A DNA stretch of 64,000 nt, from positions 1-64,000 of the forward strand of contig JAICUB010000013.1 in assembly GCA_025936045.1 (NCBI GenBank), given 5' to 3'. This document shows, in pieces, positions 43,439 to 51,704 of the stretch. Origin of the DNA: Polyangiaceae bacterium (lineage in GTDB: Bacteria > Myxococcota_A > Polyangia > Polyangiales > Polyangiaceae). Within the stretch, counting starts at the first letter, position 1. Each line of letters opens with the position of its first letter. Made by a program: the position numbers and the translations under genes. Below the pieces are notes generated by a model. The model did no database searches, was not told where the DNA came from, and was given only the letters and a program-made list of their open reading frames with translations.

Positions 43439-43807
43439 TCAGGGGGTTTGGGTGAGGAAAAAGCTGGCTACGATGCCCGTGCAGTTCACGCTGACGGGGC
43501 TATTGTCGGCGATCGTGTCGATTGCCGTGCACCCGGGAAGCGGGAACCCGAAACTGTCCAGGGCGGCCGCCTTGGCTGGGTTGATCCCGGTGACCAAGTT
43601 GGCCGTGACGCGCAGCTTGCCGCTAGCGACGCGGCCACTGCCGGTGACGTTCTCCGAGAAGAATTGATTGTTGTTCTGGCATTGGGTGATGACTGCCGGC
43701 CATTGGGCTTTGCAACTCGTGTCCGCCGACGCATCGGACACTTGTGCGAAGAGGCCACAGGCGAACGCGCTGAAAGCCAGCGCTCGCCCCTTGCTGATGA
43801 TGTTCAT
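43439..43807 (-). CDS. Small secreted four-Cys protein, copy 1
   Basis: A 122-aa exported protein, start ATG at 43807 with AGGGAG upstream and a signal peptide ending near SDASA. Mature blocks: SCKAQWPAVITQCQNNNQFF, GKLRVTANLV, AAALDSFGFPLPGCTAI, NSPVSVNCTG, and a hydrophobic end. The shared WPA.IT.CQ and ALDS.G....GC motifs define a small family with the downstream gene. It lies 45 bases after the regulatory-repeat protein gene. No function can be assigned; a spore-coat, matrix or adhesin-like role is possible but unsupported. Confidence 0.75.
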   Translation of the reverse strand: MNIISKGRALAFSAFACGLFAQVSDASADTSCKAQWPAVITQCQNNNQFFSENVTGSGRVASGKLRVTANLVTGINPAKAAALDSFGFPLPGCTAIDTIADNSPVSVNCTGIVASFFLTQTP

Positions 43808-43852
43808 GAATGACTCCCTTGTTGTATGTACCGTTCCAATTTTCGTTCGATG

Positions 43853-45928
43853 CTAGTTGGTGGTCGCTGGCTGTTCGGGCGCGAGCGTCAGCGTGAGCGT
43901 CGCCGCCTGGCGCGGGCCGAGTCGCACTTGGGCGAGCGCGGAGCCGAGCGGAGAGGACACTCTGAACGTGTAGTTGTCCGGTTCGAGCAGCGAGAGATGG
44001 AATCCGGAGTTCGTCCCGTGCTGCTCGTGGCCGCCCGTGTCGTGCTCCGCGCTGTAGCTGAGCGTGAACTCGGGGACCGGGGCGCCTTCTGCCGTCTGCA
44101 CCACACCGGAGAGCGACGCGGGCGCCGAGACGTGGACGCTCACTTCTTGGCCGGCTTGGACCGCGTGGACTTCCGTGTCTCCGAGTGGGCTCGAGACGAG
44201 CAGCGTGTAGGTTGCACCGCGGACGGCGGGCAAATTGAAGCCGCCGTCCGCTGCCGTCAGTATGGGTGGAGGGCCGAACGATGCCGAGAACAAGTCCGAG
44301 CGCGTTGCGCTTACCCAGGCGTCGGCGACGGGCACTTCGCCTTCACTCGTGACATGGCCCTGGATCCAGGCCGGCGCCGGTGCGCGGAGCCGTACATCGA
44401 CCATTTCGCCTTCGCGCGCGACTCGCACGTGCTCGGCTTCTTCGACGTGGTCGTCGACGTAGACTCGGTACTCGCCGGCGGGCAGCGGCTCGATGACGAA
44501 TGCGGCGCCGCGTGGCCGCCCCCGGCGTGGAACGCCGTCGAGAGCGTCGGCGAAGACCGCGTGCACCGTCTCCGGATCGCTCTCGAGCGTCGCTCGGATG
44601 CCGCCGCCGCTCGGAGCCTTGCCCGGGCTCGGGCTTGGCGAGTCGCCGAACTTTTCCAAGCTGAAGTCGTGTTCGACCGGTGCGTCCCGCACCTCGAGCG
44701 ACACGGTCCTTTCGAGGGCCGTGTCGCAGCGCGCGGTCGCGTCGTAACGGCCCGCAACGATTCCCTCGAGGATGACGTTTCCACCCGCCGACGTCGCGCT
44801 TTGAGCCGAGATCGGCCCCGCTAGCTCGAGTGTCCCCGAGCGACAGGGCGCGCCGTCCAGCAGGACACGACCGCTCACGCGCACGGCGGGGTTCGCCCAT
44901 AGCGTCACGGGCGTCGATGTTTCGCCGAGACCTACGGCAACCCACTCGTCGCGGGTGCGCCATTGGTCGGTGACCGCCACGAGCTCGTAGCCACCCGCGG
45001 GCAGCGCGTCGATCGAGAAGGTGCCGTCGTCGCCGGTCGTGGTCGTGCGCGGAGGGATCTGCAAGCCGTCGTGGTTCGAGGCGGTGACCGTGGCATGCGG
45101 GACGCTCTTGCCGTCAGCCCGATTGCGGACCTCCCCGATGATCCTCGACTCCGGGGCGAGGACGAGGACGTAGTCCTCCGCTGCGCCGCCGAGGCCGCGA
45201 CAAGTGCGCGAGTAGGCTTCGGCTTGGGCGCAGACTTCGATGGCGCCGGGCGACCTCGCGATTTCGAACACGCCGTCGGAGGCCGATGCCGTCACGGCCA
45301 GAGTAGCCTCGGCGTTCCCGCGTAGCGTGACGAGCGCGGCGTTCACGGGGCCCCCGGTCGCGTCGACCACGTGGCCGCCGAGGCCGTCCTCGCCGAGCTC
45401 GAGCTCGATGACGAGGTCGACGTCGAGCTTCCCCGGGTCCAGTGGCTTGCGCTCCGGTCGATAGCCGGGCAGCGAGGCCAGGACGGCTTGCGCGTCGGAG
45501 GGCAGCGTAGCGAAAGCGAATCGTCCCGTCGGATCGGTATTCACGCACCCGTTCGAGTCCGGGCTCTCATCCGCAGTGTCCACCAGGCAAACGACGGCGC
45601 CCGCCAAGGCCCTGCCGGTGTGCGCCCGCACGAGTCCTCGCAGTGAGGGAACGCGCGGCGGTGGAGCGACGAACGCTCGTACGATGTCGACGATGGGGGC
45701 GGGGTTTTCTGGTCGCGCGATGCCAGCGGACGCCGTCAGCGGCTTTGGCGCCGGCTCCCGCAGCTGCTCGAGACCGAAGCCAATGCAAGCGAGGACGACG
45801 AGCCCGATGAGCAGTCGTCGCGTCGCACCCGGTTCGCGCAGAGTCGTACGCCACCGCGACGGCTCCCCCCGCACCTGATCATGGGAGCGCGAAGCATCGG
45901 GCCGTGTGCGCTGCGAAGGGATCCGCAT
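43853..45928 (-). CDS. Membrane-anchored protein with carboxypeptidase-regulatory-like repeats
   Basis: A 691-aa protein with a basic N-terminus, one membrane helix (LLIGLVVLACIGFGL), and an outer part made of about seven beta-sandwich repeats of the carboxypeptidase regulatory-like (CarboxypepD_reg/SpaA-like) type: repeated patterns such as LRGLVRAHTGRALAGAVV, GHVVDATGGPVNAALVTL, GEVRNRADGKSVPHATV and GRFAFATLP or GTFSIDALPAGGYEL. These usually stabilise or bind at the cell surface. ATG at 45928 is chosen; GTG at 45952 is possible and neither has a good ribosome site. First gene after the candidate sigma-54 promoter. Confidence 0.8.
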   Translation of the reverse strand: MRIPSQRTRPDASRSHDQVRGEPSRWRTTLREPGATRRLLIGLVVLACIGFGLEQLREPAPKPLTASAGIARPENPAPIVDIVRAFVAPPPRVPSLRGLVRAHTGRALAGAVVCLVDTADESPDSNGCVNTDPTGRFAFATLPSDAQAVLASLPGYRPERKPLDPGKLDVDLVIELELGEDGLGGHVVDATGGPVNAALVTLRGNAEATLAVTASASDGVFEIARSPGAIEVCAQAEAYSRTCRGLGGAAEDYVLVLAPESRIIGEVRNRADGKSVPHATVTASNHDGLQIPPRTTTTGDDGTFSIDALPAGGYELVAVTDQWRTRDEWVAVGLGETSTPVTLWANPAVRVSGRVLLDGAPCRSGTLELAGPISAQSATSAGGNVILEGIVAGRYDATARCDTALERTVSLEVRDAPVEHDFSLEKFGDSPSPSPGKAPSGGGIRATLESDPETVHAVFADALDGVPRRGRPRGAAFVIEPLPAGEYRVYVDDHVEEAEHVRVAREGEMVDVRLRAPAPAWIQGHVTSEGEVPVADAWVSATRSDLFSASFGPPPILTAADGGFNLPAVRGATYTLLVSSPLGDTEVHAVQAGQEVSVHVSAPASLSGVVQTAEGAPVPEFTLSYSAEHDTGGHEQHGTNSGFHLSLLEPDNYTFRVSSPLGSALAQVRLGPRQAATLTLTLAPEQPATTN

Positions 45929-46128
45929 CGGTCGCGAGCAGCCGCAGTGCACGCGGCGTGCCGTGCCCAGCTGACGCGAAGCGTCGGCGCCGACGTGTGG
46001 AGCATTCTCGTCGCTAGCGGAAGAAAGGCTTCAATCAGCCGACTCGCGCAGCTCGAGCGGTTGCGCTCGAGCGAAAGCTCGGTCGTGGGCTGCGCACTGG
46101 CCGACGCAAGCCCTGCGCTCTCGAGTGC

Positions 46129-46143
46129 GCAAGGATCGTCCCG
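46129..46143 (-). promoter_or_regulatory. Candidate sigma-54 (-24/-12) promoter
   Basis: On the minus strand the bases read CGGGACG, four bases, TTGC: nine of twelve positions of the TGGCACG-N4-TTGCW consensus, with GG and GC exactly 10 bases apart. It lies 31 bases after the stop of the sigma-54 activator gene and points at the operon starting 45928, giving a leader of about 170-190 bases. A bare GG-N10-GC is common in GC-rich DNA; the extra matches and location raise the odds. Confidence 0.45.
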
Positions 46144-46173
46144 CGGCCGGCGCCGCTCACGCGCAGGCCCCGG

Positions 46174-47232
46174 TCAGTCGAGGGCCGACGTGATCGACTG
46201 CTTGAAGGAGAGCGACGGCGGGTCGGAGGCGGGGCCTTTCGCCAATACCTGCTCGTCGGAGCGGAGTCCGAGCTTTTCGAGGAGTTTGCCGAGGTAGCTC
46301 CGCTCGAGTCCCGAAACCCGTGCCGCTTCGGATTGATTGCCGCCCGTTTGCCGCAGCAAACGGGCGAGGTAGGCGCGAGTGAAACGCTCCACGACTTCGT
46401 TCTTCTGCTCGACGTACGACTTCGTCACATCGACCTGCTCGACCAGCCCAGCGGTCGTGGGCGCTGCCGGTCGACAGAAGCTCGGCACGATGCCGACGGC
46501 AACGTACGCCTCCACCGCGTTGCGGAGCTCTCGCACGTTGCCCGGCCAGTCATGGAGAAGGAACGCCCGCAGCACATCCGCCGGCAGAGTCGGCAGGCCG
46601 AGCCGCTGCGCAAACTCGAGCGCGAGCACCTGCACGTCTTCGGGACGCTCCCGCAACGGAGGCACCTCGACGCGGACGACGTGGATTCGGTAGAAGAGAT
46701 CTTCTCGGAATCTCCCGGCGCGGACCTCCGCGCCGAGGTCGCGATTCGTCGCGCAGATCAGGCGGACGTTGACGCGCCGTCCGTCGCTGCACCCGAGCGG
46801 CGTGATCGTTTTCAGTTCGAGCGCGCGCAGCAATATGGGCTGAACGTCGAGGGGCAACTCGCCGATCTCGTCGAGAAACAGCGTGCCGCCTACAGCTGCT
46901 TCGAATGCACCTATTTGCGTCTGAATAGCGCCCGTGAAGGCGCCGCGCTGGTGCCCGAAGAGTTCGCTCCGCGCGAGCTGGCGATCGATCGCCCCGCAGT
47001 TGACCGCCACGAACGGCCCGCTTCGCGCGGGCGAGTTTGCGTGCACGGCCCGGGCGATCAGTTCCTTTCCGGTGCCCGACTCTCCCGAGACGAGCAGACT
47101 GACCTTGGACCCCTCCAAGCGCTCGAAGATGGCGAAGAGCTCGCGCATGGGCGGCGACGCGCCGAGCAGCTCACCGTAGCGCTCGGGCTCAATACTCGCG
47201 GCGAGCCCACCCCTGTTATTTCGGTCCATCAT
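46174..47232 (-). CDS. Sigma-54-dependent transcriptional activator (AAA+ only type)
   Basis: A 352-aa enhancer-binding protein. AAA+ domain: Walker A SGESGTGKELIARA, the sigma-54 loop RGAFTGAI, Walker B GTLFLDEIGELPLD, sensor ATNRDLGAEVRAGRFREDLFYR (in parts), and WPGNVRELRNAV. The C-terminal Fis-type HTH reads LLRQTGGNQSEAARVSGLERSYLGKLLEKLG (in parts). There is no N-terminal receiver, GAF or FHA domain: the AAA+ part starts within about 20 residues, so activity may be controlled by expression or a partner protein, as in PspF-like activators. The likely target is the adjacent operon. Confidence 0.92.
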   Translation of the reverse strand: MMDRNNRGGLAASIEPERYGELLGASPPMRELFAIFERLEGSKVSLLVSGESGTGKELIARAVHANSPARSGPFVAVNCGAIDRQLARSELFGHQRGAFTGAIQTQIGAFEAAVGGTLFLDEIGELPLDVQPILLRALELKTITPLGCSDGRRVNVRLICATNRDLGAEVRAGRFREDLFYRIHVVRVEVPPLRERPEDVQVLALEFAQRLGLPTLPADVLRAFLLHDWPGNVRELRNAVEAYVAVGIVPSFCRPAAPTTAGLVEQVDVTKSYVEQKNEVVERFTRAYLARLLRQTGGNQSEAARVSGLERSYLGKLLEKLGLRSDEQVLAKGPASDPPSLSFKQSITSALD

Positions 47233-47745
47233 TTCGAGAAGCCCAGACTACGTGGAGCCTTCAGCCAGCTTCTTGTACGATTTTGCGACGAAAGTGGGCT
47301 CCCAACGCCTCGCCTCGCACATGCTTGTACGGAGCATGTCGTTCCTTGGGTCGATCTAAATTTCTGGACGCGGCGGCGGCACGTCCCGTTGCGCATGACG
47401 AAATCGTTCCGCTCGGGTGCGGCCGCGACGAGCCTTTCCCGACTCGTCAATCGTCGATGAATCCCCAATCAGCAGCCCCGCCCGCAGGCTCGGCCCCTGA
47501 TCCCGACGGTCGCGCGAGCCAGCGGTCGTTGTTCTCGACGGCGCGCAGGCAATTTGAGCGGGGGTGGGCCGGTATGGCCGGCGCCACTCCTTCCCCTTAA
47601 GGGTCAAGTGGGTCCCCCTGAACGGCGTCGTCACCTCTCCGCAAAAGTGGGCCCGAAGGTCGCCTCCGCGGTCATCGCCCCCCAACTCTAGGCGAGACCG
47701 CGCATGGCGCAAAACGAACCCGAGCGGATCTGCTCCGCTAGGGAG
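47233..47745. other. Gene-poor region with decayed-looking DNA
   Basis: 513 bases with no gene I can support. Three short words of the form AAGTGGGNCC (near 47291, 47605 and 47645) and a minus-strand frame with FCGEVTTPFRGTHLTLKG (47590-47650) look like leftovers of a mobile or duplicated gene, but neither matches a family I can name. Confidence 0.4.
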
Positions 47746-48204
47746 CTATTCGCCAATCGGCTCGTTGATCTGCTTCTGCAAGCAGGTAAGGTCACTACCG
47801 TAGCAGACGTTGGCGGTGATCGGCGGCAGGTACCTGCCTACGAAGTTGAACTGAGTGTCACTGAACCCCTTGGGAAAGTCGCGGGCAGGAATACGTTCGA
47901 CGGCGAGGAGTTTGCCGCTCAGATCGCGGATCCCGACCGTCCCGGCGCGTGAGCAGGTCGCGTTGCTCTGATTTCTGGCCGTGATGCGCAAGTCCCTCAC
48001 CTTCTGAGGGATGTCGCTCGTGAAGTCCGGCGCAAATTGGGTGACGCGGAGGAGGTCGGGCGAGCACTGCGCAGTCAACGCCGAGTCGACGGTCGCGATG
48101 TCTTCGGCGTCCGCGGAAGTGGCGTCTTCGGCGCCACCACAGCCGGCCGAGAATGCACTCGCGAGAAGGAGAAGGGGGAACGACAGCCGATTGTAGATGT
48201 TCAT
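47746..48204 (-). CDS. Hypothetical lipoprotein
   Basis: A 152-aa protein with signal peptide LSFPLLLLASAFSAGC (lipobox SAGC). The mature part has an acidic start, then DLRITARNQSNATCSRAGTV (a DUF-like beta segment with one Cys) and a C-terminal Cys pair (NVCYGSDLTCLQKQI). ATG at 48204; GGAGG is 14 bases upstream, rather far. Family unknown. It is the last recognisable gene before the tRNA-Ala fragment at 48546. Confidence 0.65.
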   Translation of the reverse strand: MNIYNRLSFPLLLLASAFSAGCGGAEDATSADAEDIATVDSALTAQCSPDLLRVTQFAPDFTSDIPQKVRDLRITARNQSNATCSRAGTVGIRDLSGKLLAVERIPARDFPKGFSDTQFNFVGRYLPPITANVCYGSDLTCLQKQINEPIGE

Positions 48205-48545
48205 GGCGCGCGACGGTGCAACCTCCGTACCGGGCGAGGTGCGGGCCGGAGCTCTGCGAGCTAGCGGAAATAGTGCCGCGCGCGCGACGAGCGCGCTTCG
48301 ATCCTTGCGCACTCGACTCCGCACACCCGCGCACTCGACCACGCAAACTCACGCGTGCTCGAGAAGCCGCGCGCGTTGATGCAATCCCCGAGCTTGCCGC
48401 GCTTCGTCGCGCGCTTTCGGTCGGGCCAGCGAACCACGTGACAGCCCTCGAAAACGACCCCGGAACGCTGGAGGGTGGGCCAGCAGGCGGGCCAGGCCTC
48501 CCGCGAGCGATCCCGCCCCCGTCAGAAGTCGTTGATCTTACTTTG
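48205..48545. other. Intergenic region at the left edge of the island
   Basis: 341 bases without a supported gene. The last ~60 bases resemble the sequence downstream of the intact tRNA-Ala at 59140: the words CAGAAGTCGTTGATCTTACT directly before the fragment are the same in both places, and GCCTCCCGC and GCGATC recur farther out. The flank duplication therefore extends past the tRNA end. Confidence 0.5.
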
Positions 48546-48587
48546 TGGAGCCGAGGGGGATCGAACCCCTGACCTCATGACTGCCAG
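48546..48587 (-). repeat. tRNA-Ala 3' fragment A (attachment-site-like)
   Basis: 42 bases identical to the 3' part of the tRNA-Ala(GGC) gene at 59140, from the anticodon loop (CTGGCAG) through T arm and acceptor to the discriminator. The adjoining 20 bases downstream of the tRNA end are the same apart from one added T. The 5' half of the tRNA is absent. Such fragments are left by integration at tRNA genes (attL/attR). Confidence 0.85.
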
Positions 48588-48595
48588 GACTGCAG

Positions 48596-48867
48596 GAGTT
48601 TTCTTGGGACGAACGTAGGGCGCTGCAGAACGCCCGGGGCCATGGGTGCGCTTCGAGGAGGCAGCGACGGCGTTCGTCGATCCGCTGGGCGGCGTGTACG
48701 ACCACCCCGACTACTCGGAAACCGACGCGCGGCTCATTCTGGTGGGCCATTCACTGGCCGGACGCCTGCTCTTCGTGGTGCACGCCGAGAAAGGCGATAC
48801 AATTAGGATCATCAGCGCCCGCCGGCCCACGCCGCACGAGCGCGCCGAGCACGAAGCCGATGCGTGA
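48596..48867 (+). pseudogene. BrnT-like toxin pseudogene
   Basis: Homologous to the intact toxin at 57499 but missing its first ten codons (it begins at GAG TTT TCT TGG) and carrying a one-base deletion near 48643 that shifts the frame. From a GTG at 48646 the rest is open (RFEEAATAF ... RIISARRPTP). The start is joined almost directly to the tRNA-Ala fragment: relative to copy B about 190 bases between GCAGGAG and the toxin GAG are missing, as by deletion at a GAG microhomology. The following antitoxin gene is intact and overlaps its stop by 8 bases. Confidence 0.75.
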
Positions 48868-49105
48868 AGCATACGAGCTCAAAGGCGGACGTCGCAATCC
48901 CTACGCCGCACGGATCGGAGTTCGGGGGCGGGCGGAGCTGCTTCGATGGTGGGCGGGCGCGACGGCGAACGTTCGCGTGCAGCCGGACGACGTGGCTCGA
49001 GAATTTCCGGATGCGGAGAGTACGGTCGAGGCGTTGCGGCTCGTGGTGAAGCTGCGTGCGGTGAGGCGCCAGGGCGCCGAGCGCAAGAAACGTCGAGCTC
49101 GGTAG
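48860..49105 (+). CDS. Antitoxin-like partner of the broken BrnT toxin
   Basis: An 81-aa basic protein (MREAYELKGGRRNPYAARIG, then GRAELLRWWAGATANVRV and EALRLVVKLR) nearly identical to the antitoxin-like protein at 57791. BrnA-type antitoxins follow their toxins and often start with a similar YxxSxGRxNPY-like segment; the ribbon-helix-helix is not obvious here. ATG overlaps the toxin stop by 8 bases. With its toxin broken it may act as an orphan antitoxin. Confidence 0.65.
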   Translation: MREAYELKGGRRNPYAARIGVRGRAELLRWWAGATANVRVQPDDVAREFPDAESTVEALRLVVKLRAVRRQGAERKKRRAR

Positions 49106-49966
49106 CGCGAGCTCACGCGCTCGTGCTGCGCGTCCTCAATGCTTGCGCCAGCGGCGATGACCACTCCGGTCACGCATTCGAAGGAGTGGAACCTCGCGAG
49201 TTTCCGCGAACCAAGCAAGATTTCCTCTTCGCCATCAGGATCTTCACACATGCCGGCATGGCGAATGTAGGGCGTGTGCTTCATGAGGCCATCATGCTTG
49301 ATGCCGACGGCTACACGCACGGGTACGCGCAGCTTCATCATGCCGGAAGACACGCGACGGTGTTCGACGCTGGCCGTTCGTGCTCTATGAATCATCGCGG
49401 CTTACGTGGGAGAAAACCGTGCCGAACTTTCCCTTCTTCTTCACGGTCTACTCGACATTGCCAGGCGAGGTTGTGCGTGAGAATGTCTCCTGGGCCGAGC
49501 TGAAGAACCCTGACTTGCTACGTCAGCAAGTGGGGGCTTGGGGGGGCCGCGAACCCGCGCCACAACCTAACCGACCCTATCAACGCCGAGGCGAAAATGT
49601 TGAGAGTGAGGTCGATGGCATTCTGTGGTTGATGTGAAGCCGGGGCTCTGAAAAAGTTTCGCAAGGTTCGAGCGCAGGAGATCACTTTGCAAAACGTGGC
49701 GTGGAAGGTTGGGGGGCATCCAGCGTTTTAATGCTGACCATTGGTTGTGGCGCAGGCACTCGTGACGTGGGCGAGCGGCCCGGTGTGGAGGCGGATCCCG
49801 CCGTGACGGCACCATCGTTGATCGAGCTGCGAGGACGCGTCTTGAAGCGGCGTGAAGATTGGACCGACGAGGGAATTTCAGCGAATTCTCGAGGAGGGGA
49901 GATCGGACTTGCCTTCGGATACGCCGGAGGTTCTCGCCGCGCAGCTTCGGGGCCACGTGATGGTGA
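49106..49966. other. Degenerate region in the island
   Basis: 861 bases with no whole gene I can support. A plus-strand frame at about 49374-49637 (RRWPFVLYESSRL, PNFPFFFTVYSTLPGE) looks protein-like but lacks a start. A minus-strand frame below 49341 (MKLRVPVRVAVGIKHDG) is also possible. Near 49732 a short frame MLTIGCGAGTRDVG resembles a lipoprotein start. G+C at third positions is lower than in neighbours. Consistent with several decayed genes. Confidence 0.4.
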
Positions 49967-50137
49967 GACATCACCTATGGCGACAGCGGCGCAGCCCTCG
50001 ATTGGCGGCCCGTCAATGGTGGCAACTACGTCATCGGAGTCAGCTCGCAGATGGAACCGTCGTACAATGTCTTCAATCGCTTCACCAACGAAGTCTATGG
50101 CTTTCTCCAAGCGCACACGCCGTTTCCTCAACCATGA
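49967..50137 (+). pseudogene. 3' remnant of a trypsin-like serine protease
   Basis: Just after an in-frame TGA the frame reads DITYGDSGAALDWRPVNGG and then YVIGVSSQ, matching the catalytic-Ser region and C-terminal strands of S1 proteases. It ends in a TGA that overlaps the ATG of the next lipoprotein gene by 4 bases (ATGA). The N-terminal two thirds, with His and Asp, is not recognisable upstream, so this is a truncated gene once coupled to the lipoprotein genes. Confidence 0.5.
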
Positions 50138-50928
50138 CGGACGGACTTAGATTCGATGCCGGCAGATGCGCTCGCACCATTCTAGTCTGCGGGCTCGCGA
50201 CCTGCCTCGGATGCGGCGGCAAGAGCGGACGCGCCCCTGACGAGGTCATGTCGGCAGGGGGCCAACCAGGAGCGGCGGCCGGTGCGGCGAATAGTTGGCC
50301 GACCGCCGGGGCCGACAACGGCTCCCCGGGCGGCACCGAAGCGGCGGGCGGTACGGGTGGCGCAGCCATCGTCCAAGCTCCCACGCCGTGCGAAGGCCCG
50401 TGCATGGATACGGGACCACGCCCAACGCCGTTGCCCAGGCCAATATGCCCGCTGCAGGAGCCACAGGTCGGCGAAGCGTGCTCCGTCCCCGACCTGCTTT
50501 GCAGCTACGGCGACGCGCCTACGCCACGCTGCCGTGGATACTATCAATGTGAGAACGGCAGTTGGACGGAGGACGCTGCGCTGAATAATTTTCCCTGTCT
50601 CGCGAACGCAGATTGCCCGGCTACGGCTGCCAATGTTTCTCAGTGTACCCTCGAGAACACTGGTATTCCGTGTGCGTATCCCGATCAGCTCTGTTATTGC
50701 GCGAGCGGGAAGAATAAGCAGACTGGCGCACCCGGATATTGGAACTGCTACGGAGCGCCCGTGAATCAGGACTGTCCGGCGACGCTTCCCAATATCGGCG
50801 AAGGCTGCGCCGAGCAGGGCCTCGAATGTCACTACGCAGTGGACGGGTGTACGGCACCGCCCCATAGCACCGTTTTCTGCCGCGACGGTGCCTGGGAGGA
50901 CGGCGAACCACTCGGTTGCCTCGGATGA
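50134..50928 (+). CDS. Cys-rich hypothetical lipoprotein
   Basis: A 264-aa protein with a signal peptide ending in a lipobox (LATCLGC), a Gly/Ala/Thr linker to about residue 85, and a Cys-rich region with repeated short disulfide-type units: GEACSVPDLLCSYGD, RCRGYYQCENGSW, IPCAYPDQLCYC, GEGCAEQGLECHY and FCRDGAWEDGEPLGCLG. The units (C..x..LxCxY.. then W) look like three imperfect repeats. Overlaps the previous remnant and the next lipoprotein by 4 bases each, so all three formed one operon. Function unknown. Confidence 0.7.
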   Translation: MTDGLRFDAGRCARTILVCGLATCLGCGGKSGRAPDEVMSAGGQPGAAAGAANSWPTAGADNGSPGGTEAAGGTGGAAIVQAPTPCEGPCMDTGPRPTPLPRPICPLQEPQVGEACSVPDLLCSYGDAPTPRCRGYYQCENGSWTEDAALNNFPCLANADCPATAANVSQCTLENTGIPCAYPDQLCYCASGKNKQTGAPGYWNCYGAPVNQDCPATLPNIGEGCAEQGLECHYAVDGCTAPPHSTVFCRDGAWEDGEPLGCLG

Positions 50929-51278
50929 ACCGTTCCTTCCTCAGCACCCTGCTGGCCGTTAGCCTCTTGCTTGCATGCGAAGGGCGGAGCCGCGTGGTTC
51001 GAGCCGCGCCGGTCCCGGCCAATTCCTCGGTCGGCGAAGGGATGGCGGGCGGCTTTGACAGTGCCGGAGGTCATGGTTTGCTCGGGGACGACGATCATGG
51101 GGGCGCCGGGAACGTTACGAGCGTCGGCAGCGCCGGCTGTCCGGGCGGCGCGTCGGGAACTGCGTCCTCAATGGGCGGCACTGGAGCACCCGTTGTCGCC
51201 GGGGTGGGCCAGCCAACGGACTGCTGGACGAGGGCGGTTCCGCTCCCTTGCTCGAGTTCTCCAGGTACGCTCCGGGGC
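50925..51278 (+). pseudogene. Lipoprotein gene interrupted by toxin-module DNA
   Basis: ATG at 50925 overlaps the previous stop. Signal peptide with lipobox LLLAC, then a Gly/Ser/Ala linker (about residues 30-90). Near 51195 the sequence becomes similar to the DNA upstream of the intact toxin at 57499 (the GGGGTGGGCCAG word and GGTACGCTC/GGTAGGCTC), so the original C-terminal part is lost. The frame runs on into the toxin remnant and stops at TAG 51315-51317. Confidence 0.6.
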
Positions 51279-51398
51279 GTGAGGCGCTACCGGTTCGGCG
51301 AGCTGGAGTTCTCTTAGGATGAGCGCAAGGCTGCGCAGAATGCCCGACGCCACGGGGTGAGCTTCGAGGAGGCGGCGACGGCATTCGGGGACCCGCAG
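51279..51398 (+). pseudogene. BrnT-like toxin remnant with internal stop
   Basis: From GTG 51279 the frame reads RRYRFGELEFS, a TAG where the intact copy has Trp (TGG), then DERKAAQNARRHG, SFEEAATAFGDP, and then leaves homology. Only the first 40 of 99 codons remain and no antitoxin follows. It is in frame with the lipoprotein before it and the fragment after it. Confidence 0.75.
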
Positions 51399-51611
51399 TT
51401 GACCGATCCCAACGCGCCGATTTCCGCCCGCGTGACCGTGACGATCACGGTGGGCGGCACCGGTAACGTGACGAACGTGACGACCAGCGGCGATCCGCGC
51501 GGCTATCCGGGACTCGCGAACGGCATCGGCGCGCGCGTTCACGCCTGGCAGTTTCCGGCGACGGGCGGGACGACGACGGTCAACGTGCCGTTCGTGTTTG
51601 CGGCGCAGTGA
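51399..51611 (+). pseudogene. C-terminal fragment of a TonB/AgmX-like protein
   Basis: About 70 codons in frame with the toxin remnant: ISARVTVTITVGGTGNVTNV, then an HAWQFPATGGTTTVNVPFVF ending. This strand-helix-strand pattern is that of the TonB/AgmX C-terminal domain found in myxobacterial envelope proteins. It has no start of its own and is the 3' end of a lost gene. Confidence 0.5.
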
Positions 51612-51704
51612 GCTCGCCGAAGGCATGCCCGTCGTGGCAGAGCGCCACGACGACTGAAGCGTTGCGCGTTCGGGAGCTTTCGGTTGATAACTTGCGCGAG
51701 CTCG

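Noticed and set aside
47289-47655. Three AAGTGGGNCC words suggesting IS21-type terminal repeats
   Set aside because: Spacing and orientation are irregular, no transposase gene is nearby, and short GC-rich words recur by chance.
49099-49341. Minus-strand frame MKLRVPVRVAVGIKHDG... as a gene
   Set aside because: No ribosome site, runs antisense into the antitoxin gene, and third-position G+C is no higher than in the alternative frames.
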